Part shown: positions 8,414 through 16,285 of the stretch, one piece after another
Position numbering within the stretch: position 1 is the first letter of the stretch
Layout of the letters: every line of letters begins with the position of its first letter
Assembly: GCA_934489895.1 (NCBI GenBank)
Contig: CAKSST010000007.1
Span: 1-64,000, forward strand
Reading direction: 5' to 3'
DNA: 64,000 nucleotides
DNA from: an uncultured Eubacteriales bacterium
GTDB lineage: Bacteria > Bacillota > Clostridia > Oscillospirales > Acutalibacteraceae
Program-made: the position numbers and the translations under genes
The notes under the pieces: generated by a model
Seen by the model: only the letters and a program-made list of their open reading frames with translations
Database searches by the model: none
What the model was told of the DNA's origin: nothing

Positions 8414-9395
8414 ATATAACTCTTAAAACAACCTTACCAACATTCTGTCCTTTATATAGAATGTCGTGTGCTGTTTCTGCGTCTTGTATCGGTAAAACCT
8501 TATAAATAGTAGGCTTTACTTCTCCGCTTTCTACTTTGGGCCACACGTTCTTTACGAGATCGGCTAAAATTTGGGCCTTAACTTCAGGTGTGCGAGAGCG
8601 AAGTGTTGAACCGATAATACGAACATTGCGAACATATATATTTTTAAGGTCGATTTCGGTTTTTGTGCCTGCAAGTGCGGCAATCATTATCCAACGTGCG
8701 CCATGCTTTAAGAAGTGGATACATTTGCCCATTATTTCACCACCCAAGCAGTCAATAGCAACATCAACTCCGTGACCGCTTTCTAATTCTTCTTTAAGCA
8801 CTTTCACAATGTCTTCTTTGGTAGTTACAACCACTCTGTCGGCGTTTAAATGCTTTATATTCTCGGCGATTTCATCGGTTAAAACCGTGGTGATAACTCT
8901 AACACCGAATGCCTTAGCCATAGGAATAATAACGCTTGCAAGACCGCTTGCGCCTGCGTTCATCAAAAGGGTGTTCCCCTCTTTAATACCGCCCTCTATA
9001 AAGAGATTTAAGTATGCTGTTGCAAATGCTTCGGGTATTGCCGCCGCTTCAACCATAGAGCAATTTTTTGGAACGGGCATAAGCATATCGTATTTCACAT
9101 TGGCATACTCGGCATAACCGCCGCCACCAAGCAAAGCGCAAACCTTATCGCCAATTTCCCAATTCGATTTTTCTTTAGCACCGTCGGCAATCTCTACTAT
9201 GGTGCCCGCTATTTCGAGCCCCATCCATTCGGGACAGCCTGCAGGCGGGGGATAATCCCCCTCTCTCTGCATTAAATCGGCACGGTTCAGCGCCGCCGCT
9301 TCAATTTTTACAAGGCAGTCGTCATTGCCTAAAATCGGATCGGGCACATTGTCCCATCTTAAACTTCTGTCATCGTTTACTAAAATTGCTTTCAT
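8412..9395 (-). CDS. Medium-chain dehydrogenase, quinone oxidoreductase type (copy A)
   Basis: NAD(P)H-dependent oxidoreductase of the medium-chain dehydrogenase superfamily, quinone reductase/PIG3 type, about 327 residues. N-terminal GroES-like domain with AAALNRADLMQREGDYPPP, then a Rossmann domain with LLMNAGASGLASVIIPMAK as nucleotide-binding loop. The zinc ligands of alcohol dehydrogenases are absent, so it should reduce quinones or conjugated enones. The TTG upstream (9410) is unlikely; GAGGGA lies eight bases before the ATG at 9395. It is close to 90 percent identical in protein to the copy at 12262-13248 by eye. Separated from the preceding operon gene by a 150-base gap holding a short ORF, so possibly last in the same transcript. 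Confidence 0.88.
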   Translation of the reverse strand: MKAILVNDDRSLRWDNVPDPILGNDDCLVKIEAAALNRADLMQREGDYPPPAGCPEWMGLEIAGTIVEIADGAKEKSNWEIGDKVCALLGGGGYAEYANVKYDMLMPVPKNCSMVEAAAIPEAFATAYLNLFIEGGIKEGNTLLMNAGASGLASVIIPMAKAFGVRVITTVLTDEIAENIKHLNADRVVVTTKEDIVKVLKEELESGHGVDVAIDCLGGEIMGKCIHFLKHGARWIMIAALAGTKTEIDLKNIYVRNVRIIGSTLRSRTPEVKAQILADLVKNVWPKVESGEVKPTIYKVLPIQDAETAHDILYKGQNVGKVVLRVI

Positions 9396-9456
9396 ATAAT
9401 TTTCCCTCAATTCTATAAAATATTTTCGTGATATTGCACTTAAATATTCAACAAAT

Positions 9457-9513
9457 TTATTCTTTGAAACAGATTTGTTGCGTAAAATTCAAAGCCTCAT
9501 AATTTAAAATCAT
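9457..9513 (-). CDS. Short 18-codon ORF with strong ribosome binding site
   Basis: AGGAGG, seven bases, ATG, then 18 codons (MILNYEALNFTQQICFKE) and TAA, located 61 bases before the copy A dehydrogenase. It may be a leader peptide or the surviving start of a lost gene. There is no evidence of expression beyond the ribosome binding site. Confidence 0.3.
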   Translation of the reverse strand: MILNYEALNFTQQICFKE

Positions 9514-9549
9514 ATTACAGCCTCCTGCTTTCAAATATGATGTGACCGA

Positions 9550-10398
9550 CTAAGAAATTTGCTTAAAGCCTTCTCCAATGACCTCATTCACGTTTCCGAT
9601 AATTATAAACGCCTTTTTATCAATCTCTTTTATCATATTTAAATATTTAGGAAGTTCTTTCGGGGCAACAATGCACATAAGCATAACGGTTTCGATGTTA
9701 GAATACATTCCGACGCTGTGGATGCCTGTTATACCCCGCTCGTATTTCACAAGAATCTGTTTTGCTATTTCATCTTTTTTCTGCGAAATTATCATAAGCA
9801 TTTTTGCCTCATCACCCGAGGTTATCAGCTTATCGGTAATCAAAGACGATACAAACAATGTCATAACAGAGTAGAAAGTTATGGTAAAGCTTTTAAAAAC
9901 TACTCCCGATAAAATTACAACCGCACAATCAATTATCATTATCAATCTTGCAAGAGGAATATGCCCAAAAAACTTTTTTAAAATAAGTCCGGCAAAATCG
10001 CTGCCGCCGGTTGAAGCGTCTACCTTTACCACAAGACCGACGCCTGCGCCCATTAGTATTCCGCCTGAAATTGCAGCTATAATCTGATTTTCCTTATATA
10101 CCGGAAAACCGCTTGTCAGCTCTAAAAACAGCGACAGAAGAACAGTTCCCAACACAGTTTTAAGAACAGCGTACCGACCGAGACTTTTATATCCGAAGAA
10201 AAACAATACGGCATTAAAAACTATATTGGTTATTGAAATTCTGATTTTGAACAAGTGGTAAAGTATTACCCCGACAGATGAAATGCCGCCGGCAGAAATA
10301 TTATTCGGCAGCAAAAACACATTTATTGATACGGCAAGCAAAAAGCAGCCTTCCGTTATGAACAAAAATTCATAAATGTACTTTTTAATGTTTTTCAT
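9550..10398 (-). CDS. YitT family membrane protein, island copy
   Basis: Second YitT-type protein in the window, 282 residues. Hydrophobic segments occupy the first 170 residues with the hallmarks NNISAGGISSVGVI and VDASTGGSDFAG, and the C-terminal 80 residues form DUF2179 (RGITGIHSVGMYSN, then VNEVIGEGF). It is more typical of the YitT consensus than the copy at 3997-4869 and clearly a different gene, not a recent duplicate. It starts three bases after the stop of the serine hydrolase gene, so it is translated from the same transcript; GGGGAG precedes the start. In this catabolic operon it could be the transporter, which is inference. Confidence 0.87.
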   Translation of the reverse strand: MKNIKKYIYEFLFITEGCFLLAVSINVFLLPNNISAGGISSVGVILYHLFKIRISITNIVFNAVLFFFGYKSLGRYAVLKTVLGTVLLSLFLELTSGFPVYKENQIIAAISGGILMGAGVGLVVKVDASTGGSDFAGLILKKFFGHIPLARLIMIIDCAVVILSGVVFKSFTITFYSVMTLFVSSLITDKLITSGDEAKMLMIISQKKDEIAKQILVKYERGITGIHSVGMYSNIETVMLMCIVAPKELPKYLNMIKEIDKKAFIIIGNVNEVIGEGFKQIS

Positions 10399-10401
10399 AC
10401 T

Positions 10402-11451
10402 TTACTGATCTCCCCGTTCCGATAAATCGGCATAGATGGCATTATACAAATCTTCACGCATTTTTTCTATTACCCCATAATCATAGCCTTTGAAATTATT
10501 CTTCATATTAGCAAATCTTGTAGCGTTTGTAAGAATAATAACATATAAATTTTCTTTACGGTTAAAAAACAAAGAAGTTCCGGTATGACCGCAATGACCG
10601 CAGCTTCCGATTGGGAACAGCTTGCCCGTTTGATTATATTTTTCGTCAACTATAAGCCAACCGAGTCCCCAGCCTTCTCCTAAATCGCCGACATAATTTT
10701 TTTCCGCCAAATCATATATTTCTTTCGGATACAAAGCGGAGTCTTTCCGCATAACGGCTTTCATAAATTTGTCTATATCACCGAGCGTAAAGAATTGACC
10801 TCCCGAACCTGCGGAGGTTTGCAATATTCTTATATTCTCGTCATCCCAGGGGTGAGCAAGTCCGTTGACGTTTTCAGTACGGTAGCAAACGGCGGCATTC
10901 GGCTCGTCAAGCTCAATATTGAATTTACTCCTTGTGTAACCGAGCGGCTTTTTAATCTTTTCGTTAAAGACCTCTTCAAGGGCTTTACCGTATATTTTTT
11001 CAATAATATAACCGAGTAAGATCATTCCGTTGCAGGAATATTGCTGACGCGTCCCCGGCTTAAAAAGCAACGGATTATTTATTATCTGTTTTGCAACCGC
11101 TTCGTTTCCGCCGGCAACGCTCTCGGGCAAAATAGGGCATCTTGCAATTCCGGATGTATGCGTAAGAAGCTGCTTAATTGTTATTGATTTTTCCTCATCG
11201 GGCACATTGTCAAAAAATTTATCCAAGGTGTCGTCAAGAGAAAGGCTGCCGTTACCCACCGCATTTAAAATAAGCGTAGATGTTACAAGAACCTTTCCCA
11301 TACTTGCAATATCGAAATATGTGTCCTTGTTTACATTATCGGACATCAATGACCTTTCCTGCCCATCCTTGCTTACAAGAACGGCGTAGGAATCGAAGTC
11401 CTTTTCTTTAATCATTTTATCAATTAACTTTTCGGTACTGTTCAAGTTCAT
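10402..11451 (-). CDS. Serine hydrolase, beta-lactamase/class C esterase family
   Basis: Serine hydrolase of the penicillin-binding-protein-like (class C beta-lactamase) family, 349 residues. The nucleophile motif SxxK is ASMGK near residue 50; the second motif is YSCNG in place of the usual YSN; the third is HTGTS. TIKQLLTHTSGIARCP is a strong family segment. No signal peptide, unlike true beta-lactamases, so an intracellular esterase or amidase is more likely. The upstream TTG (11469) is rejected because GGGGGCGG sits nine bases before the ATG at 11451. Position within the dehydrogenase operon suggests it hydrolyses an ester of the pathway substrate (inference). Confidence 0.85.
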   Translation of the reverse strand: MNLNSTEKLIDKMIKEKDFDSYAVLVSKDGQERSLMSDNVNKDTYFDIASMGKVLVTSTLILNAVGNGSLSLDDTLDKFFDNVPDEEKSITIKQLLTHTSGIARCPILPESVAGGNEAVAKQIINNPLLFKPGTRQQYSCNGMILLGYIIEKIYGKALEEVFNEKIKKPLGYTRSKFNIELDEPNAAVCYRTENVNGLAHPWDDENIRILQTSAGSGGQFFTLGDIDKFMKAVMRKDSALYPKEIYDLAEKNYVGDLGEGWGLGWLIVDEKYNQTGKLFPIGSCGHCGHTGTSLFFNRKENLYVIILTNATRFANMKNNFKGYDYGVIEKMREDLYNAIYADLSERGDQ

Positions 11452-11479
11452 CTTAAAATCCGCCCCCAATTACGGTCTT

Positions 11480-12238
11480 TCAGCATATTCTCGGCGCGGC
11501 GTTTCTGCCGCCGTCAATCATAATGTTTTCACCGTTTATAAACTGACCTTTATCAGATGCTATAAACAGAATAAGGTCAATTATTTTCTGCGGCTCGGCA
11601 GCTCTGCCGACAAGGGTATGCATACTAGCCATAGCTTCTCTTGTAAGCACGGGTCCCGGAGATACACACACGCAGCGCACACCGTATTTTGAACCGTATT
11701 GCGCCAGCGACTTTGTCAGCCCGAACATAGCCCCGCTTTTGGCGGTCGGGTAATCCACTCCTCTGCCGTCGCCCTCCATACCTGTAATAGAGCCGATGTT
11801 AACTATAAGTCCGCTTTTCTGCTCTCTCATCTGTTTCATAACGGCATGGTCGAAATAAAACTGTCCCTTAAGATTAACATCAAGTCCCCAATCGTAAACC
11901 TCAATAGGAATATCCGGAAATTCAAGTTCCGGGGCAACTTTCAGCATACGCACAGCCGTTCCGCCCGCGAAATTACACATTACATCAATACTGCCGAACA
12001 TCTCTACGGCCTTATCCCGTGCGGTGCATACCTGCCTATAATCGCGCACATCACAAGGAACGCCTATTGCTTTTCCGTTACACTTAATGTTAATTTCTTC
12101 AGCTTTTTCCGCAAGTGCTGTTTCGTTGACATCGCACATTATAATGTTGCCGCCAAGCTCCGCCCAGTTTTGCGAGAATAAAAGCCCCATACCGGACGCG
12201 GCGCCGGTTGCTATTGCCGTTTTACCCTTGAAATTCAT
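11480..12238 (-). CDS. Short-chain dehydrogenase/reductase (copy B)
   Basis: Classical SDR of 252 residues. TGAASGMG is the nucleotide-binding loop, NFAGG the structural Asn motif, and the catalytic set is Ser in NIGSITG and Tyr/Lys in DYPTAK. The acidic residue after the second strand (IIMCDVN) predicts NAD preference. It is strongly similar over its whole length to the SDR at 14023-14787, so the operon carries two paralogues. The gene starts 23 bases after the dehydrogenase copy B stop and is followed 28 bases later by the serine hydrolase. Likely role: oxidation of a secondary alcohol or reduction of the ketone; substrate unknown. Confidence 0.88.
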   Translation of the reverse strand: MNFKGKTAIATGAASGMGLLFSQNWAELGGNIIMCDVNETALAEKAEEINIKCNGKAIGVPCDVRDYRQVCTARDKAVEMFGSIDVMCNFAGGTAVRMLKVAPELEFPDIPIEVYDWGLDVNLKGQFYFDHAVMKQMREQKSGLIVNIGSITGMEGDGRGVDYPTAKSGAMFGLTKSLAQYGSKYGVRCVCVSPGPVLTREAMASMHTLVGRAAEPQKIIDLILFIASDKGQFINGENIMIDGGRNAAPRIC

Positions 12239-12261
12239 AGCTTACCGCTTCTTATAAACAT

Positions 12262-13248
12262 TTACCGATTAACGGTTAAAACCACTTTGCCCACATTTTC
12301 GCCGCGGTAAAGTATGTCGTGTGCCGCCTCTGCTTCGGTTATAGGCATTACCTTGTATATGGTGGGTCTTACTTCTCCTGCCGACACCTTAGGCCATACA
12401 TCGCGCACAAGGTCAGCAAGAATTTCCGCCTTGACGGCGGGAGTTCTTGACCGCAGGGTACTGCCTACTATTCTTACATTTCTTACATATATGTTTTTAA
12501 GGTCAATTTCGGTTTTCTGCCCTGCAAGAGCCGCTATCATAATCCAGCGTGCGCCATGGGTGAGGTAGTGTATGCACTTGCCCATTATCTCGCCGCCGAG
12601 GCAGTCTATCGCAACGTCAACGCCGTGACCGCTTTCAAGCTCTTCTTTAAGCACCGCGGCAATGTCCTCTTTAGTCGTAACAACAACGCGGTCTGCGTTT
12701 AAATGCTTAATGTTGTTTGCGATTTCTTCTGTTAATACGGTTGTTATTACCCTCACGCCGAAAGCCTTTGCCATGGGTATTATAACGCTCGCAAGTCCGC
12801 TCGCTCCCGCGTTCATCAAAAGGGTGTTTCCCGCCTTTATTTTACCCTCTATAAACAGGTTTAAATATGCCGTGGCGAATGCTTCGGGCATTGCCGCCGC
12901 CTCAACCATAGTACAGTTTTCTGGTACGGGCATAAGCATATCGTACTTGACGTTTGCGTATTCGGCATAACCGCCGCCGCCCAAAAGCGCGCAGACCTTA
13001 TCACCTATTTTCCAGTTGGATTTACTTCTGGCACCGTCGGCTATTTCAACTATTGTACCTGCTATTTCAAGTCCCATCCAGTCAGGGCAGCCGGGAGGGG
13101 GCGGATAATCGCCCTCGCGCTGCATTAAATCGGCTCGGTTGAGCGCCGCCGCCTCAATTTTTATAAGGCAGTCGTCCACGCCCAAAATCGGATCAGGTAC
13201 GTTATCCCATCTTAATGATCTGTCGTCATTTATAAGTATTGCTTTCAT
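12262..13248 (-). CDS. Medium-chain dehydrogenase, quinone oxidoreductase type (copy B)
   Basis: Near-paralogue of the enzyme at 8412-9395; the proteins align without gaps through nearly their whole length, whereas the DNA has diverged and is more GC-rich here. Same features: GroES-like domain with NRADLMQREGDYPPP, Rossmann loop NAGASGLASVIIPM, no zinc ligands. Predicted to use NADPH to reduce an enone or quinone. AGGGG precedes the ATG at 13248; the TTG at 13263 is rejected. It lies 16 bases after the dehydratase-like gene and 23 bases before SDR copy B, in the middle of the operon. Why the block keeps two such enzymes is unclear; different substrate ranges are one option. Confidence 0.88.
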   Translation of the reverse strand: MKAILINDDRSLRWDNVPDPILGVDDCLIKIEAAALNRADLMQREGDYPPPPGCPDWMGLEIAGTIVEIADGARSKSNWKIGDKVCALLGGGGYAEYANVKYDMLMPVPENCTMVEAAAMPEAFATAYLNLFIEGKIKAGNTLLMNAGASGLASVIIPMAKAFGVRVITTVLTEEIANNIKHLNADRVVVTTKEDIAAVLKEELESGHGVDVAIDCLGGEIMGKCIHYLTHGARWIMIAALAGQKTEIDLKNIYVRNVRIVGSTLRSRTPAVKAEILADLVRDVWPKVSAGEVRPTIYKVMPITEAEAAHDILYRGENVGKVVLTVNR

Positions 13249-13264
13249 TGTTTTCCCCTTCAAA

Positions 13265-14023
13265 TCAGTCCATATTATCTCTTATTGCTTTTACCTTTTT
13301 CAAAAGCGGCTGCAGCGGTGTGGCAAAATTATCATATTCGCAAACGCATAGGTACATACAGCAGCCGAGTTCACCGCCTATTCTCCTTAGTATTTTACAT
13401 TCTCCCCCCGAAAGAAAAAGGAACGGTACGTCAAGCTTTTCCTTGAGCATATTTATCATTTTCAGGTTTTCAAGCTGCTGCTGCATATTCTCGGCGCCTA
13501 CCACTATTTTTGAAATATCGGCACCGCGGCTTTGGTGTGAAAGCGCGATTTTAAGCACCTCGTCAGCCGGGGTGACTTTTTGAATATGGGTTGACATAAG
13601 CACTTTAGCACCGCGTTTATGCAGCTTATCAATCAAATTCCTTTGTTTCACCACTGCGGTTTCGTTATAGGTCATTTCACCCGGCTGCTTATCGAAATAA
13701 TCCCCCATCATATCACACAAATCGGCGCCGCAATCCGCCAATTCAAGCAATTCCTCGGCTAATTGTTCATCGCTTTTACCCTCGTTTTTTGAATAACGGT
13801 AATTTGTTACATAGGTCGGTCTGTTATTTACGTGATTAAAGAGGTCTTTGTAGGTTTCTTTATTTCTGTAACGGCTTTCCATCTGCTCAAACTGAATACC
13901 AAACGCCTCTGCACCCTGCGGCGCGGATTTATCCATAAGCTCCTTTATTCTTGCAGGATTATCCGCCTGAACCATTACTGTAAGGGTGGCTTTATCATTA
14001 TTAAAAAAACTGTTATTATTCAT
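13265..14023 (-). CDS. Type I 3-dehydroquinate dehydratase-like protein
   Basis: TIM-barrel protein of 252 residues related to type I dehydroquinate dehydratases (AroD). The Schiff-base Lys is conserved in DISKIVVG, the catalytic His in MSTHIQKVTP, and the substrate-binding Arg region in ILRRIGGELG. However, the segment equivalent to the AroD ELF motif with its catalytic Glu reads GADLCDMMGD, so this Glu is not conserved. There are no shikimate genes around it; instead it sits between SDR and MDR genes. I infer an elimination of water from a beta-hydroxy ketone other than dehydroquinate. Its ATG overlaps the stop of the upstream SDR (ATGA), implying coupled translation. Confidence 0.75.
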   Translation of the reverse strand: MNNNSFFNNDKATLTVMVQADNPARIKELMDKSAPQGAEAFGIQFEQMESRYRNKETYKDLFNHVNNRPTYVTNYRYSKNEGKSDEQLAEELLELADCGADLCDMMGDYFDKQPGEMTYNETAVVKQRNLIDKLHKRGAKVLMSTHIQKVTPADEVLKIALSHQSRGADISKIVVGAENMQQQLENLKMINMLKEKLDVPFLFLSGGECKILRRIGGELGCCMYLCVCEYDNFATPLQPLLKKVKAIRDNMD

Positions 14024-14787
14024 CAGCAGCTCCTGCCTGCGGCATTTCTTCCACCGTCTATCATAATATTTTCACCGTTTATAAACTGACCCTTATCCGA
14101 AGCGATAAAGAGAATCAAATCAATTATCTCCTGCGGCTCGGCGGCTCTGCCTAAAAGTGTATGCATATTTGCCATAGCATCCCTCGTAAGTACAGGTCCG
14201 GGAGACACGCAAACACAACGTATCCCGTACTTGGAGCCATATTGTGCAATCGACTTCGTAAGCCCAAACATTAGACCGGATTTAGAGGTTGAATAATCCA
14301 TACCATAGCCATCCCCCTCTTGTCCTGTTATTGAACCGATATTTATTATTAGACCGCTTTTCTGTTCACGCATTTGTTTAAGTACTGCGTGTGCAAAGTA
14401 AAAAGGTCCTTTCAGGTTTACATCAATTCCCCAATCGTATACATCAATCGGGACATCTGGAAATTCAGGAAATTTTGTTCTGTCAACATTTCGCATTCTA
14501 ACTGCTGTACCGCCCGCAAAATTTGCCATTATATCGATGCTACCAAATGCTTCAATAGCTTTATCTCTTGCGGCACAAACCTGATCGTAATTACGCACAT
14601 CGCAAAGTACACCGAGTGCTTTTCCTACACCTTTTTTATTTATTTCAGCAACCTTTTCTTCAAGCCCTTCGTTATTCACATCACACATAACCACATTTCC
14701 GCCAAGAGCGGTAATGTTTTGTGCAAAAAGAAGCCCCATTCCTGAAGCGGCCCCTGTAGAAATAGCTACTTTACCTTTAAAATCCAT
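14023..14787 (-). CDS. Short-chain dehydrogenase/reductase (copy A)
   Basis: First gene of the island operon, a classical SDR of 254 residues. Motifs: STGAASGMG loop, MCDVNNE acidic NAD-specificity residue, NFAGG, NIGSITG serine, DYSTSK Tyr/Lys. Paralogous to the SDR at 11480-12238. A longer reading from 14835 is possible, but AGGAGG (14796-14801) lies eight bases before the ATG at 14787, and the promoter leaves only a short leader. Its stop overlaps the dehydratase-like start. It probably performs the first oxidation of the pathway. Transcription is likely controlled by the divergent AraC protein at 14936-15697. Confidence 0.88.
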   Translation of the reverse strand: MDFKGKVAISTGAASGMGLLFAQNITALGGNVVMCDVNNEGLEEKVAEINKKGVGKALGVLCDVRNYDQVCAARDKAIEAFGSIDIMANFAGGTAVRMRNVDRTKFPEFPDVPIDVYDWGIDVNLKGPFYFAHAVLKQMREQKSGLIINIGSITGQEGDGYGMDYSTSKSGLMFGLTKSIAQYGSKYGIRCVCVSPGPVLTRDAMANMHTLLGRAAEPQEIIDLILFIASDKGQFINGENIMIDGGRNAAGRSC

Positions 14788-14810
14788 AGAGCAAACCTCC
14801 TTTTTTCTAT

Positions 14811-14839
14811 ATTGTAAAATCGGGATTGTATCCAATCAA
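14811..14839 (-). promoter_or_regulatory. Promoter of the island SDR-dehydratase-MDR operon
   Basis: On the minus strand TTGATT (14834-14839), 17-base spacer, TACAAT (14811-14816). Predicted start near 14804, immediately before the AGGAGG of the first SDR gene. Confidence 0.6.
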
Positions 14840-14891
14840 TAGAAAAAATGATAGCTTTTTAACATTTTTGATATTAAGTTCAAGAATTATA

Positions 14892-14919
14892 TTGATATTT
14901 TTGCCGATTTCGGTATAAT
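14892..14919 (+). promoter_or_regulatory. Promoter of the second AraC gene
   Basis: TTGATA (14892-14897), 16-base spacer, TATAAT (14914-14919). The predicted start leaves a leader of only about ten bases, with GGTGA just before the ATG. Confidence 0.65.
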
Positions 14920-14935
14920 AACCTTGGTGATAAAA

Positions 14936-15697
14936 ATGGGGATTTTAGATAATTTAGTTGTAACCAATATAGAAACGCCTCTCGTTGTTCGTTCGGAAAA
15001 GGGAAGAAAATTTCAAATGATAAATCGTCCATGTTGTGGTTTATCGCTCTGTACAAGCGGCCAGATTACCTATACAATGAACGGAAAGCGCTACATATCC
15101 AATCAAAACAATGCCATTTTGTTGCCTCAAGGCGGAACGTACTCTCTTTTGGGTGATAAAGAAGGTTTTTTTCCGGTTGTAAATTTCAAATGTGGAAATT
15201 ATAATTGTAATGAGATAGTAATTCTCCCGTTAGATAATCCACAAGCTTGTATTAAGAATTTCGAGACCCTTAAAGATTTGTTTTTACATAATGAAAATCA
15301 CCTTAAGATATACAGCAATTTTTATGAATTGCTTGATAAAGTATCTTCTGCAAACTCACAAAAGCAAACCCCTCTTGATTACGTTATTAAGTATATATCC
15401 GAAAATATACAAAGTCCCGAACTTTCAAACACCTGCCTTGCAAGACAAATCGGCATCAGCGAAGTGTATTTAAGAAAATTGTTTTCAGCTCACTATAACA
15501 TTACACCGAAACAATACATATTGGACATCAGAATGCGCAAAGCGAAACAGATGCTTTGTGACACACCGTTTACTGTTGTTGCCATTGCGGAAGAATGCGG
15601 GTTTTCAAGCGTTTACCATTTTTGTAGGACATTTAAACAACGAACAGGACTAACACCTACGCAATATGCTGCCCAAAATATAATATATAAAATGTAA
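14936..15697 (+). CDS. AraC family transcriptional regulator
   Basis: AraC-type protein of 253 residues. The N-terminal part (to about 140) is a cupin-like ligand domain with SLCTSGQITYTMNGK and NNAILLPQGG; the C-terminal 100 residues contain the two DNA-binding helix-turn-helix units, LARQIGISEVYLRKLF and AIAEECGFSSVYHFCRTFK, ending TGLTPTQYA. It is divergent from the dehydrogenase operon across 148 bases with both promoters recognisable, so it very likely controls that operon. A TTG at 14924 would give a slightly longer protein, but GGTGA is placed for the ATG at 14936. Followed by a strong terminator at the right edge of the island. Confidence 0.88.
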   Translation: MGILDNLVVTNIETPLVVRSEKGRKFQMINRPCCGLSLCTSGQITYTMNGKRYISNQNNAILLPQGGTYSLLGDKEGFFPVVNFKCGNYNCNEIVILPLDNPQACIKNFETLKDLFLHNENHLKIYSNFYELLDKVSSANSQKQTPLDYVIKYISENIQSPELSNTCLARQIGISEVYLRKLFSAHYNITPKQYILDIRMRKAKQMLCDTPFTVVAIAEECGFSSVYHFCRTFKQRTGLTPTQYAAQNIIYKM

Positions 15698-15728
15698 AAG
15701 GCTTGACCGTTTCGGTCAAGCCTTTTTT
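15696..15728 (+). terminator. Hairpin terminator after araC
   Basis: Stem of about 12-14 bp (15696-15708 with 15713-15726) followed by TTTTTT. Confidence 0.85.
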
Positions 15729-15752
15729 GCGGGATTTCGAGGGCGCCGTCCC

Positions 15753-16199
15753 CTACATTAAATTGCATATCCAATAAATAACCCCATACAGTACCGCGGC
15801 GACCGTACCGTAAACAATAACAGGTCCCGCTATTGCAAACATTTTTGCGCCGACACCCAGCACAAATCCCTCATTTTTAAACTCAATTGCAGGCGAAACC
15901 ACGGCATTTGAAAAGCCTGTAATAGGCACAAGTACACCCGCCCCCGCAAACCTTGCAATATCGTCAAACACGCCTATTGCCGTAAGCACAGCCGCAATAA
16001 AAATGAGCGATACACAAACAAGCCCGCGGGCATTAATTTCTTCCAATCCAAAGTTTATAAACGCTTCAAAAAGCAGCTGACCTATTACGCACACAAAACC
16101 GCCCGAAATATATGCAAAGATAAAATCCCGTATTTTAGGTGACGGCTTTGATGCAATCTTTACCATTTGTGAATATTCCTGTTTATTTATTTTAAGCAA
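15753..16199 (-). CDS. spoVAC: Stage V sporulation protein AC (SpoVAC)
   Basis: Small membrane protein of the SpoVA channel that moves Ca-dipicolinate into the forespore and out at germination. About 148 residues, as in Bacillus SpoVAC (150). Features: KPSPKIRDF lead-in, hydrophobic FIFAYISGGFVCVIGQ, LIFIAAVLTAIGVFDDIA, FAGAGVLVPITGFSNA, and the C-terminal EGFVLGVGAKMF. I choose the TTG at 16199, six bases after GAGGTG; a GTG at 16208 would overlap that ribosome binding site. It stands alone, without the usual spoVAD and spoVAE downstream. Its 3' end is duplicated at the left edge of the neighbouring block. SpoVAEb is a related alternative, but length and N-terminus favour SpoVAC. Confidence 0.87.
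   Translation of the reverse strand: MLKINKQEYSQMVKIASKPSPKIRDFIFAYISGGFVCVIGQLLFEAFINFGLEEINARGLVCVSLIFIAAVLTAIGVFDDIARFAGAGVLVPITGFSNAVVSPAIEFKNEGFVLGVGAKMFAIAGPVIVYGTVAAVLYGVIYWICNLM
15768..15872. repeat. Right copy of 105-bp direct repeat, inside spoVAC
   Basis: Matches 4941-5045 with one mismatch. This copy is within the intact spoVAC gene; the other is detached. Confidence 0.93.
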
Positions 16200-16285
16200 G
16201 CAACACACCTCGCAAAAATTTGTCAGTTATATCTTTTCACATATATTTTGAACTTATTCAGTAATAATACAATTGGGGTGAAAAA

